Positions 46,059 through 54,124 of a stretch of DNA of 64,000 nt are shown here, piece after piece. Positions within the stretch are counted from its first letter, which is position 1. Every line of letters begins with the position of its first letter. The notes beneath the pieces are model-generated. The model searched no databases. It was not told where the DNA came from and saw only the letters and a program-made list of their open reading frames with translations. Origin of the DNA: Salegentibacter echinorum (GTDB lineage: Bacteria; Bacteroidota; Bacteroidia; Flavobacteriales; Flavobacteriaceae); NCBI RefSeq assembly GCF_900129445.1, contig NZ_FQVT01000004.1, forward strand, positions 327,232 through 391,231, in the 5' to 3' direction. The translations under genes were made by a program, and so were the position numbers.

Positions 46059-46699
46059 TATTTTTTCCAGTTAGCGGGATCCTGTCGCCATTCCCTTAAA
46101 ATTCCGGCTTCAGAAGCATTAATATAATTGGTGCGTTGAGCAGTTTCCAGTAAATAATCGTAGTCACTTAAAGTATGTAAATCTACCCCGGCTTCTTTAA
46201 AATTTTCTTGCGCAGTTTTAAATCCGTAAGTAAAGATCGCCAGCATACCTTTTACGTTTACTCCGGCTTCTTTTAGCGCTTTTACCGCGTTAAGACTACT
46301 TCTCCCTGTGCTGATAAGATCTTCTATGACTACCACATTCTGGCCTTCAGAAACATTACCTTCAATCTGGTTTTTACGACCGTGACTTTTAGCTTCTGGC
46401 CTTACATATACAAACGGAAGGCTTAAAATCTCTGCAACCAGAACGCCAATGCCAATAGCGCCGGTAGCAACACCTGCTACAACGTCTGGCTTACCATAAA
46501 TTTCTTCCAGCTGCCTGGCAAACTGTTCTCTTATGTGATTTCTAATGGGAGGGTAAGATAATACGATGCGGTTGTCACAATAAATTGGTGACTTCCATCC
46601 GCTGGCCCAGGTAAAGGGTTCTTGTGGGTCTAATTTAATTGCTTTAATTTGCAGCAATAATTCAGCGGTAGTTTTGGCTGTTTCTTTATTTAAAATCAT
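46058..46699 (-). CDS. pyrE: Orotate phosphoribosyltransferase
   Basis: The 213-residue enzyme joins orotate and PRPP to form OMP. Key motifs are FTWASGWKSPIYCDNR near the start, YVRPEAKSHGRKNQIEG in the flexible catalytic loop, and the PRPP site VVIEDLISTGRS. The start at 46699 (MILNKETAKTTAELLLQIKAI) matches the usual family N-terminus. A TACATTTG box ends only 4 bp before this ATG, which would make the mRNA leaderless or nearly so. It is divergent from the NUDIX gene. Confidence 0.96.
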   Translation of the reverse strand: MILNKETAKTTAELLLQIKAIKLDPQEPFTWASGWKSPIYCDNRIVLSYPPIRNHIREQFARQLEEIYGKPDVVAGVATGAIGIGVLVAEILSLPFVYVRPEAKSHGRKNQIEGNVSEGQNVVVIEDLISTGRSSLNAVKALKEAGVNVKGMLAIFTYGFKTAQENFKEAGVDLHTLSDYDYLLETAQRTNYINASEAGILREWRQDPANWKK

Positions 46700-46703
46700 A
46701 CTG

Positions 46704-46711
46704 CAAATGTA
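46704..46711 (-). promoter_or_regulatory. TACATTTG -7 box abutting pyrE
   Basis: The minus strand reads TACATTTG, a full match to TAnnTTTG, then 4 bp and the pyrE ATG. The box overlaps the start codon of the divergent NUDIX gene on the other strand. Confidence 0.5.
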
Positions 46712-47330
46712 TAAAGTTTTTGTTAATGATATTCCTTTAATTCTTTCAACTAAGAAAGATTTTGGTGATAATTATGTATCCCTGCCCATTAAGAAAGTGA
46801 GAATCAAACGCATAATAAAAAAAATAATTAAAGGAGAATTGCAGCATGTAAATCTTTATCACGAGAAAGAAGAGAAGTTATTAAAACATCTCTATAAAAA
46901 GCTACGTGTGGTTACTGCTGGTGGGGGAATGGTATTTAACGATCAAAACGAAGTCTTGTTTATCTACCGAAAAAAACGCTGGGACCTACCTAAAGGAAAA
47001 ACTGAAAAAAACGAGAGTATCGAGGCTTCAGCGATTCGCGAAGTTGAAGAGGAAACCGGGGTAGAAGGTTTGGAAATTACCCGGTTTTTACAGAAAACTT
47101 TTCACATTTTTAAGCGAAAGGGCAGGTTAAGATTAAAAGTTACTTATTGGTATGAAATGCATACTTCCTATACCGGGGAATTGCGACCCGAAACCAAGGA
47201 AGATATCGTAAAAGCAAAATGGAAAAACCTTGAAAAAAGCCGAAAAGCCCTTCAGAAATCCTACGGAAACATCAAATTGCTTTTTCCAGAAGAATATTTA
47301 TCGCAGCATTCTAAAGATGGGATAGCGTAG
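46707..47330 (+). CDS. NUDIX hydrolase
   Basis: The chosen start gives 207 residues (MYKVFVNDIPLILSTKK); an upstream start at 46674 would run into pyrE. An N-terminal extension of about 70 residues has its own fold, seen in a Bacteroidota NUDIX subgroup. The NUDIX domain follows, with box GKTEKNESIEASAIREVEEETG in split form (GX5EX7REVxEExG). The substrate is unknown; a nucleoside-diphosphate derivative is expected from the fold. The last 33 bp overlap the end of the convergent M14 gene. Confidence 0.85.
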   Translation: MYKVFVNDIPLILSTKKDFGDNYVSLPIKKVRIKRIIKKIIKGELQHVNLYHEKEEKLLKHLYKKLRVVTAGGGMVFNDQNEVLFIYRKKRWDLPKGKTEKNESIEASAIREVEEETGVEGLEITRFLQKTFHIFKRKGRLRLKVTYWYEMHTSYTGELRPETKEDIVKAKWKNLEKSRKALQKSYGNIKLLFPEEYLSQHSKDGIA

Positions 47331-49049
47331 GTGGGCTTCTTCATAATATTTAGATTGCTTATGCAACCAGCTTAACTGGGCATACCAGTCTTTTGAAAAT
47401 GCAGCATCGCCGGCTTTCTTTTCTTCAAACCGCTCTTTTAATTTGGGGTTTTGCGCTAAGAGTTCCTCTGCCAGATCCTCAAAAACATAAGGAGAAAAGC
47501 CTTCTTTTTGCTGAAGTACAGTGTCGAAAAAATTCCAGTTAAAAAAAGAATCGGGGGCGGTAGGTTCTAGAGTTTCCAGAAGATAGCGTACACCCGGCTG
47601 AAAGGTTTTTACCACAAGATCTCCTTTTCTAAAACTTACCGAATCCATTTCCCTTGTTACTTTGGTTTCACTGTGCAAATAATGTCCTTCATAGGCCTGG
47701 TCACGGGTTTTAAAATCTTTAATTCTTGCAGTCTCTACATATAAAGTGGTATCCTGGGATAAAGGTTCTAACTTTATCTTGTTTAATTTTAAAAGCTCGG
47801 TAAGCTGCCACCAGCCTTGTGGGATGATATAAGCACGCGGAATTTCTATAGTATCCCGGGCTACAAAATTATCGTAGTAATCAATTTCTTTGGTAAAAGG
47901 TTTCTTCCTATTGTATTTTAGGCGCTCCTGCCCGGTCACTTCACTCGTAAGCATTTCACCTTCATAACCTTTAAATTCCCTCTGGCTGGGGTTTTCCATA
48001 TCGGGTTCAAAATTTATGGGGTACCAGCGCTTGGTAAGGTGTTCTTTTGTTGCCTGTGTACGTAAATCCTTAATTTTTAACCTATCTTTTTCTGCGATCC
48101 CAATCATACTGCGCAATAGCTCATAATTGCCTTCAACCCGTTTGGGATAGGGTTTTAACATATGCGTTTCTACCACGAGTCCTAAAGTATTCCATAAGGT
48201 GCTATAACCGCTGGAATAACGCGGAAGATCATTAAATTGCGAAAAGCCTTTTTCGGGCACTTCATTAAAAACATTTACATAAGGCGTAATATCCCAATCT
48301 TTTTGAGCTAATGAATCTTCTAAAGCCGGCATCATTTCTTTATTGAGATAGGCGCCAATTTTGCCGCCCAGCTTGTTGTGCTGCGTGAATAAATGAGTGA
48401 GTGTGTATTGATAATCGGCACCATTACTCACGTGATTATCAATAAAAATATCGGGGTTTACATAATGGAAAATTTCATAAAAGCTACGGGTATTTCGGGT
48501 ATCGGCTTTTATAAAATCCCGGTTGAGGTCATAGTTCCTCGCGTTTCCCCTAAACCCATATTCAGCAGGACCATTTTGGTTGGTTCTTGAGGTGGAATTT
48601 CGGTTTAAAGCACCGCCAATATTATATATCGGGATGGTAGCAAAAACAGTTTTTTTAGGCGCGGGAATTGAATCTCCGGCCAGGTCCCTAAACAACATCA
48701 TCGTGGCGTCTATCCCATCGGTTTCCCCGGGATGAATGCCGTTATTGACCAAAATAATGCTATGCTCTTTCTCCAGCTTTTCAAAATTAAAGTCTTCGGA
48801 AGGGCTAAAAATTGCCAGGTGCAGGGGCTTCCCACTATCGGTTTTTCCAAACTCTTTTAAACTAACTTTTCCTGAACTTTTAGCTAATTTGGTGTAAAAT
48901 TCAATAACCTTATCGTAGGTATCGGTTTCTTTTCCTCCAGATTTCTCAAAACGAGTTTTAAGGTCGTAATCATTTTTTAGCTGGTATTTCTCCAAATCAC
49001 AGGATAGTAATAGGCAAATTGCCAGGCCCAGGAGAAGATATTTTTTCAT
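47298..49049 (-). CDS. M14-family zinc carboxypeptidase lipoprotein
   Basis: From the chosen start (MKKYLLLGLAI) the protein has 583 residues and lipobox LLLSC (Cys17), so it is envelope-anchored. Further upstream start 49103 only adds a leader before the signal peptide. The zinc ligands are in GIHPGETDG (His and Glu) and a later His in FIDNHVSNGADY. A Glu in VVETHML may be the general base. Family members remove C-terminal residues or act on peptidoglycan peptides. The C-terminal portion (about 380-583) is a strand-rich extra domain. It is divergent from the PQQ-dehydrogenase gene. Confidence 0.85.
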   Translation of the reverse strand: MKKYLLLGLAICLLLSCDLEKYQLKNDYDLKTRFEKSGGKETDTYDKVIEFYTKLAKSSGKVSLKEFGKTDSGKPLHLAIFSPSEDFNFEKLEKEHSIILVNNGIHPGETDGIDATMMLFRDLAGDSIPAPKKTVFATIPIYNIGGALNRNSTSRTNQNGPAEYGFRGNARNYDLNRDFIKADTRNTRSFYEIFHYVNPDIFIDNHVSNGADYQYTLTHLFTQHNKLGGKIGAYLNKEMMPALEDSLAQKDWDITPYVNVFNEVPEKGFSQFNDLPRYSSGYSTLWNTLGLVVETHMLKPYPKRVEGNYELLRSMIGIAEKDRLKIKDLRTQATKEHLTKRWYPINFEPDMENPSQREFKGYEGEMLTSEVTGQERLKYNRKKPFTKEIDYYDNFVARDTIEIPRAYIIPQGWWQLTELLKLNKIKLEPLSQDTTLYVETARIKDFKTRDQAYEGHYLHSETKVTREMDSVSFRKGDLVVKTFQPGVRYLLETLEPTAPDSFFNWNFFDTVLQQKEGFSPYVFEDLAEELLAQNPKLKERFEEKKAGDAAFSKDWYAQLSWLHKQSKYYEEAHLRYPIFRMLR

Positions 49050-49204
49050 AATATACTTTACTAATAAGGGGATAAACTTACTTAAAAGCCTTAAAGCGAC
49101 CAAAAAAACCTACTTTTTAAGTGGCTGTTAAATTAAACCTAATTCATGAATTTTTCTTTACAGCCCTTAAATTTAGACTTATTTTAGGCTCAAAAGCATT
49201 AATT

Positions 49205-50491
49205 ATGAAGAAAATAGTCGGTATTTTAAGTTTAACGTTTTTATTTATTTTTTCTGCGGAAGTTGCAGCACAGGTGAATGAAAACCTTAGTAAAGAGAAA
49301 AAACAGGAGCTTTCAAAACGTCCCGTAGATGTTGTGCAAACTGAGATAGGTGAATTACGCCTGGTGCCGCCATACTCTTCAAAACCTGTAGCAAAAGAAA
49401 GTAAAGTTATTGGTTGGGATGATAAAAAACCCCAGGCCCCCGCCGGATTTAAAGTGACAAAATTTGCAGAAAACCTGGAGCATCCACGGCGCACCTATAT
49501 TGCTCCAAATGACGATATCTTTGTAGTAGAATCTAATACAAAGAACAGTGCCAACCGCGTAAGTTTGCTGGTAGATAGCAATGGCGATGGGAAAGCAAAC
49601 GAACGTAAAACTTTTATTGAAAATCTCAATCAGCCTTACGGAATGTTGATAGTGGATGATTATTTTTATGTAGCCAATACCGACGGAATTTTTCGCTATC
49701 CATATTCGGAAGGGGACACTAAAATTGAAGCTGAAGGAGAAAAAATACTTGACTTGCCGGCCGGCGGGTATAATCATCATTGGACCCGTAATTTAATCGC
49801 TAATGAAGACGGAAGTAAAATTTATGTTTCAGTGGGTTCCTCCAGCAATATTGGGGAATATGGGATGGATAAGGAAAAGAGACGTGCCGCAATCCTCGAA
49901 ATAAATCCCGATGGTAGTGGTGAAAAACTATATGCCAGCGGACTGCGAAATCCTGTGGGAATGGATTGGAACCCGGTTACCGGTGAACTTTGGACGGCCG
50001 TAAACGAACGTGATAACCTGGGCAATAATTTGGTGCCAGATTATATTACCAGTGTTAAAAAAGGTGGTTGGTATGGCTGGCCATATTCCTATTTTGGTCA
50101 AATTAAAGATCCGCGTTGGGCCGAAGATCCCCATACAGAAATGGTTGAAAAAACTATTGTACCCGATGTGCCGGTAGGACCGCATACCGCTTCTCTGGGG
50201 CTTGCTTTTTACACCGGTGATAAATTTCCCAAAAAGTATAATAATGGAGCTTTTGTAGGACAACACGGTTCCTGGAACAGGGCGGTTTTCTCTGGCTATA
50301 AAGTGGTTTTTGTACCCTTTGATGAAAATGGAAAACCGGGTCAACCGGAAGATTTCTTAACGGGATTTATTGCTAATGAAGCACAAAGTGAGGTTCACGG
50401 GAGACCGGTGGGAATTAGCCTTACTAATAACGGGGAGTTGTTGGTGAGTGACGATGATGCCGGAGTAATTTGGAAAATTTCTGCAAATTAA
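49205..50491 (+). CDS. PQQ-dependent sugar (sorbosone-type) dehydrogenase
   Basis: From the chosen start (MKKIVGILSL) the protein has 428 residues with a signal peptide ending VAAQ. A six-bladed propeller follows. The family motifs GGYNHHWTRNL (with the active-site His), ASGLRNPVGMDWNP, YGWPYSYFG, and GLAFYTGDKFP..FVGQHGSWNR are clear. Such enzymes oxidise sugars in the periplasm with PQQ as cofactor; the exact sugar is unknown. The pyrroloquinoline-quinone synthesis genes are not in the window. It lies 13 bp upstream of the TonB-receptor gene. Confidence 0.9.
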   Translation: MKKIVGILSLTFLFIFSAEVAAQVNENLSKEKKQELSKRPVDVVQTEIGELRLVPPYSSKPVAKESKVIGWDDKKPQAPAGFKVTKFAENLEHPRRTYIAPNDDIFVVESNTKNSANRVSLLVDSNGDGKANERKTFIENLNQPYGMLIVDDYFYVANTDGIFRYPYSEGDTKIEAEGEKILDLPAGGYNHHWTRNLIANEDGSKIYVSVGSSSNIGEYGMDKEKRRAAILEINPDGSGEKLYASGLRNPVGMDWNPVTGELWTAVNERDNLGNNLVPDYITSVKKGGWYGWPYSYFGQIKDPRWAEDPHTEMVEKTIVPDVPVGPHTASLGLAFYTGDKFPKKYNNGAFVGQHGSWNRAVFSGYKVVFVPFDENGKPGQPEDFLTGFIANEAQSEVHGRPVGISLTNNGELLVSDDDAGVIWKISAN

Positions 50492-50504
50492 AAAGTTTAG
50501 ACTG

Positions 50505-52790
50505 TTGAAGAAAAAATTAGTATTTAGTTTGTTGCTGTTGGTTTTTGGAAAATTAGCTGCGCAGCAACAGGAGTTTAAAATTATTAGTAAAACCAATAAC
50601 AAAGTTTTAGCCGGGGTAGGTGTTTATCAAGATGATGAGTTGATCACCAGCTCCAATGCAAAAGGGAAGTTTTACATTGAAGACGCGAGGCTTCCGGGAG
50701 AGTTTCAATTAAAAGCTCTGGGATTTGAGACTCGAGCGGTTTCCTTGAAAATAAATGACAGGCAGATTTTCTATTTAAGCCCCGCTTCCGAAGCACTTTC
50801 AGCAGTGATCTTGCGAAGCACGGTAATTCCCAAATCTTTACAAAAGATGCCGGCGACGATTAGTGTGGTTACGCCAAATGATTTTCAGCAAACAGACGGC
50901 ACAAATATCCTGGAAAGCTTTAAAAAAGTCCCCGGAATGTATGTTAATGAGGGCGCGTTGAACACCAATAAAATCAATATTCGGGGAATTGGTGCGCGTT
51001 CGCAATACAGTACCAATAGGATTCAGGCTTATTTTGACGGGATTCCCCTGGCTACTGCAGAAGGGGAACTCACCTTAGACGATTTTGACCAGGAAAGCCT
51101 CAATAGGGTAGAGGTGATTAAAGGACCAACCTCCAGTATTTACGGTGCCGGGTTGGGCGGTTCCATTAATTTATATTCAAAAAATGGACAACAGCAGGGA
51201 GCAAAGGCTTCAATAAAAAGTCAGTTTGGAAGTTTTAATACGCAAAAACACGTATTTCAAGCTTCAAACACCACAAAATCTTCTGCTTTATTTGCTACTT
51301 TCAGCAGTCTCACCAGCGATGGCTATAGGGATAATGGTCGCTACAAAAGAAAATCAGCTTTGGTAAACGGAAGCTTAAATACTAGTGAAAACGGGAAATT
51401 GTCTTATCTGGCAAATTTCACCAGGTTAAAAGCTTTTATTCCCAGCTCGCTGAATAAGGAAAACTTTGAGAATAATCCGGAATCTGCCGCTTTTACCTGG
51501 GGCAAGGCAAAAGGTTATGAGTCTTATGACCGCGGGTTGCTGGGTGGCTCATATTCACATTCCCTGGATGATAATTTTACAAATATCACCAGTGTTTTTA
51601 TAAGCTTTCGGGATGCTTATGAACCGCGACCTTTTGATATTTTAAAGGAAGAACGTGTTTCTACCGGAATCCGTACGAAGTTTAATTTGGAAACTTCCTT
51701 GTTCAATTTACCTTCAGAAATTAGCTTTGGGGGTGAATATTATAAAGAGTGGTATGAAACCGGAACTTTCCAAAATTTATATGAAGATTTTCCCGATGAA
51801 GGGAGTGTGTTAGGCGATCGCTTAAGCAACAATGAGCAAGATAGGAATTATGCGAACTTTTTTACGCAAATTAATATAAATCTGACGGAAAAATGGAACC
51901 TGGAAGCCGGCTTTAATTTAAACACTACAAAATACAGTTTGACCGATCTTTATTCCCGCGATGTAACAGACCAAACCGGGGATTACAGCTTTAATACCGT
52001 TTTTTCACCCAGAATAGGAAGTAGTTACGAATTGGCACCGGGAAAGAATATTTACGCATCGGTGAGCCAGGGATTTTCTACGCCTACTGTGGCAGAAACG
52101 CTAACCCCGGAGGGACAAATTAATACCGATCTAAAGCCGGAAACAGGAACTAATTATGAGCTTGGTTTTAAAGGAAATTGGTTCGAAAATAAATTATATA
52201 CCGAAGTTTCGGTGTACTCTATTCAAATAGAAAATTTATTGGTGGCCCAGCGGGTTGCCGAGGATCAATATGTAGGGATTAATGCCGGAAAAACCAATCA
52301 TAACGGGATTGAACTCTTAGCCAATTACCGTTTCCTTATCGGTAATGATCTTTCCGTTAAACCTTATGTAAATACTGCAATTAATTTCTTTGAATTTGAT
52401 GAGTTTATTAATGAAGACAAAGATTTCTCCGGAAATGAATTGCCCGGTGTACCAAAATATACGATGAACCTTGGGTTTAACCTGGAAAGCGAAAGCGGGT
52501 TTGATTTCTTCGGAAATTATAGAAGCGTAGGGGAAATTCCGCTAGACGACGCCAACTCGGGATATACCGATCAATATCAAGTGTTAAATGTAAAAGCCGG
52601 CTACACCTTTGAAATTTTTAAAGATTTAAACCTGAATTTTTACGGCGGGGTAAACAATGTTTTCGATGAACATTATGCTGCGAGTATTGTTACTAATGCT
52701 GTTGGTTTTGGAGGAAAAGCACCCCGGTATTACTATCCCGGCAACCCCAGGAATTATTACGGCGGACTGCAATTGAATTATGTTTTTTAA
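50505..52790 (+). CDS. TonB-dependent receptor, possible PQQ importer
   Basis: The 761-residue protein has a TTG start, a signal peptide ending LAAQ, a short carboxypeptidase-like beta-domain (about 23-95), a plug (about 105-230) with NIRGIGARSQYS and DGIPLATAEG, and a 22-stranded barrel ending in Phe (LQLNYVF). Segments such as NVFDEHYAASIV and YYYPGNPRNYYGG near the end recall the E. coli YncD/PqqU receptor, by memory and not by alignment. Paired with a PQQ enzyme in the same operon, it may import PQQ. Iron-complex or sugar import is the alternative. Confidence 0.8.
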   Translation: MKKKLVFSLLLLVFGKLAAQQQEFKIISKTNNKVLAGVGVYQDDELITSSNAKGKFYIEDARLPGEFQLKALGFETRAVSLKINDRQIFYLSPASEALSAVILRSTVIPKSLQKMPATISVVTPNDFQQTDGTNILESFKKVPGMYVNEGALNTNKINIRGIGARSQYSTNRIQAYFDGIPLATAEGELTLDDFDQESLNRVEVIKGPTSSIYGAGLGGSINLYSKNGQQQGAKASIKSQFGSFNTQKHVFQASNTTKSSALFATFSSLTSDGYRDNGRYKRKSALVNGSLNTSENGKLSYLANFTRLKAFIPSSLNKENFENNPESAAFTWGKAKGYESYDRGLLGGSYSHSLDDNFTNITSVFISFRDAYEPRPFDILKEERVSTGIRTKFNLETSLFNLPSEISFGGEYYKEWYETGTFQNLYEDFPDEGSVLGDRLSNNEQDRNYANFFTQININLTEKWNLEAGFNLNTTKYSLTDLYSRDVTDQTGDYSFNTVFSPRIGSSYELAPGKNIYASVSQGFSTPTVAETLTPEGQINTDLKPETGTNYELGFKGNWFENKLYTEVSVYSIQIENLLVAQRVAEDQYVGINAGKTNHNGIELLANYRFLIGNDLSVKPYVNTAINFFEFDEFINEDKDFSGNELPGVPKYTMNLGFNLESESGFDFFGNYRSVGEIPLDDANSGYTDQYQVLNVKAGYTFEIFKDLNLNFYGGVNNVFDEHYAASIVTNAVGFGGKAPRYYYPGNPRNYYGGLQLNYVF

Positions 52791-52880
52791 AATTCCAGAG
52801 GATAAATTTTTTCCACGAATGCACGAATATTTTTATTTTCTAGGCTGTAGTTTAATAGAGCTATTCCAATTGTAATGATC

Positions 52881-52978
52881 TGTCATTCCGACGAAGGAGG
52901 AATCTTTTCTTAGGAATAAAGATTCTTCACGCCGCAAGCGTAGCCTGTCTTGAGCAAAAACGAAAGGCTCTAAATGTT
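52881..52978. repeat. Dispersed intergenic repeat, 'GTCATTCCGACG' family, long copy
   Basis: It starts TGTCATTCCGACGAAGGAGG and runs through AAAGATTCTTCACGCCGCAAG to a degenerate end. It is the closest relative of the copy at 7596. The gene-free stretch 52791-53462 also holds the elements at 53150 and 53423. Confidence 0.75.
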
Positions 52979-53149
52979 AAACTAAGATATTACCAACGCA
53001 GAGTTAAACTAGGGCTATTTTCTATAATATTTAATTGTATATCTGTTTTCATTCATAAAATCGAGTAAACTGAAATAACTTTAGGCCTCATAGGTTTTGA
53101 AAACCTCGAAAAAACATTTAAAAATTAAAAAAAACAGCAATGGATAGTT

Positions 53150-53349
53150 ATGTCGCTCCGCTGGAGCTCACTACAACTTACTTCTAGTTCAATACTATAA
53201 ATATGCCACCTCTACGAGGCTTAGGGGGATTAAAAAATCGGAACAAGATATTACAGAAAGTAAGACTGAAACTCAGCGAGCTTCAGAGAAGCGCAATATT
53301 TATAGCAAAACAATTAAGAATCGGTCAAATAGCTCCAGCGGAGCGGTAT
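53150..53349. repeat. 200-bp element with 20-bp terminal inverted repeats
   Basis: ATGTCGCTCCGCTGGAGCTC (53150-53169) and TAGCTCCAGCGGAGCGGTAT (53330-53349) are inverse copies with 17 of 20 positions matching. The interior has CACCTCTACGAGGCTT and ACTCAGCGAGCTTCAGAGAAG, both with hairpin potential, and no open frame. It looks like a small non-autonomous mobile element. Confidence 0.6.
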
Positions 53350-53422
53350 ATTTGTGACAAATGGATAACTCAATAAAAATCTTATTTCAGACGAGCTCAA
53401 CAACATTTTCCGGAGCCCTAAA

Positions 53423-53471
53423 ATTCCCCCTTTGGAGCCTGTCCCGAATTCACTTCGGGAGGTTAGGGGGC
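53423..53471. repeat. 49-bp direct repeat, copy A, supplies the coaD stop codon
   Basis: It starts ATTCCCCCTTTGGAGCCTGT and ends GAGGTTAGGGGGC. CCCGAA and TTCGGG form an inner hairpin, and CCCCC/GGGGG form the outer ends. The copy at 54076-54124 differs at one base. The TAA of coaD lies inside it. Confidence 0.9.
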
Positions 53472-53921
53472 TTTCCTCACCACTTGTGGTACCATAAATT
53501 CATAATCCCCGCCGTGCCTAATCACATCCCTTACTACGGTTGAGGAAATATGGCTTTTTCCCGAGGAAGTGATAAAAAATAAAGTGTCGATACCACTCAT
53601 CTTATAATTAGTCTGGCCAATGGCTTTTTCGAATTCCAGGTCCTGCCCGTTTCGGAGTCCGCGTAGTAAAAAAGCGGCGTCCTGTTCCTTGCAAAAATCG
53701 ACAGTAAGCCCTTCGTAAGTCATTACGATGATTTTTGATTCATCTTTAAATGTTGTTTTTAGAAAGTGAAGCCGTTCTTCCAGCGAAAACATATATTTTT
53801 TAGTGGAGTTGGTGCCAATCGCCAAAATAATTTCGTCAAAGAGCGGTAAAGCCCTTTCAATAATATCGGTATGACCTAAAGTAATAGGATCGAAAGACCC
53901 GGGAAATACTGCTTTTTTCAT
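53463..53921 (-). CDS. coaD: Phosphopantetheine adenylyltransferase
   Basis: The 152-residue enzyme makes dephospho-CoA from phosphopantetheine and ATP. The TLGH site (14-17) in GSFDPITLGHTDI, KYMFSLEERLHFL, RGLRNGQDLEFE and SSTVVRDVIRHGGD are standard. The last residues (KAP) and the stop codon come from the 49-bp repeat, so the natural C-terminus may have been replaced by repeat sequence; the core is complete. It is transcribed toward the repeat and away from ddl. Confidence 0.95.
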   Translation of the reverse strand: MKKAVFPGSFDPITLGHTDIIERALPLFDEIILAIGTNSTKKYMFSLEERLHFLKTTFKDESKIIVMTYEGLTVDFCKEQDAAFLLRGLRNGQDLEFEKAIGQTNYKMSGIDTLFFITSSGKSHISSTVVRDVIRHGGDYEFMVPQVVRKAP

Positions 53922-54013
53922 AGTAATTATATTAGTCTTTGCCTAAAGACAGAAATCTAATTTAGTTAATATCCGGAAAAACTGAAAATGTATTTTAGTA
54001 TGTCCGGAGAATC

Positions 54014-54049
54014 AGTCCTCACAGGTTTTTAAAACCTGTGAGGACTTTT
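54014..54049. terminator. Hairpin terminator between ddl and coaD
   Basis: AGTCCTCACAGGTTTT pairs perfectly with AAAACCTGTGAGGACT, with TTTT next. It lies after the ddl stop on its strand. The CCTCACAGG core is shared with 12119. Confidence 0.75.
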
Positions 54050-54075
54050 GGCTGATAAGCTCCTTCCAGCACATT

Positions 54076-54124
54076 ATTCCCCCTTTGGAGCCTGTCCCGA
54101 ATTCACTTCGGGAGGTTATGGGGC
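54076..54124. repeat. 49-bp direct repeat, copy B, supplies the ddl stop codon
   Basis: It matches copy A at 53423-53471 at 48 of 49 positions, in the same orientation. The ddl stop TAA lies inside it, in the same place as the coaD stop in copy A. Confidence 0.9.
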
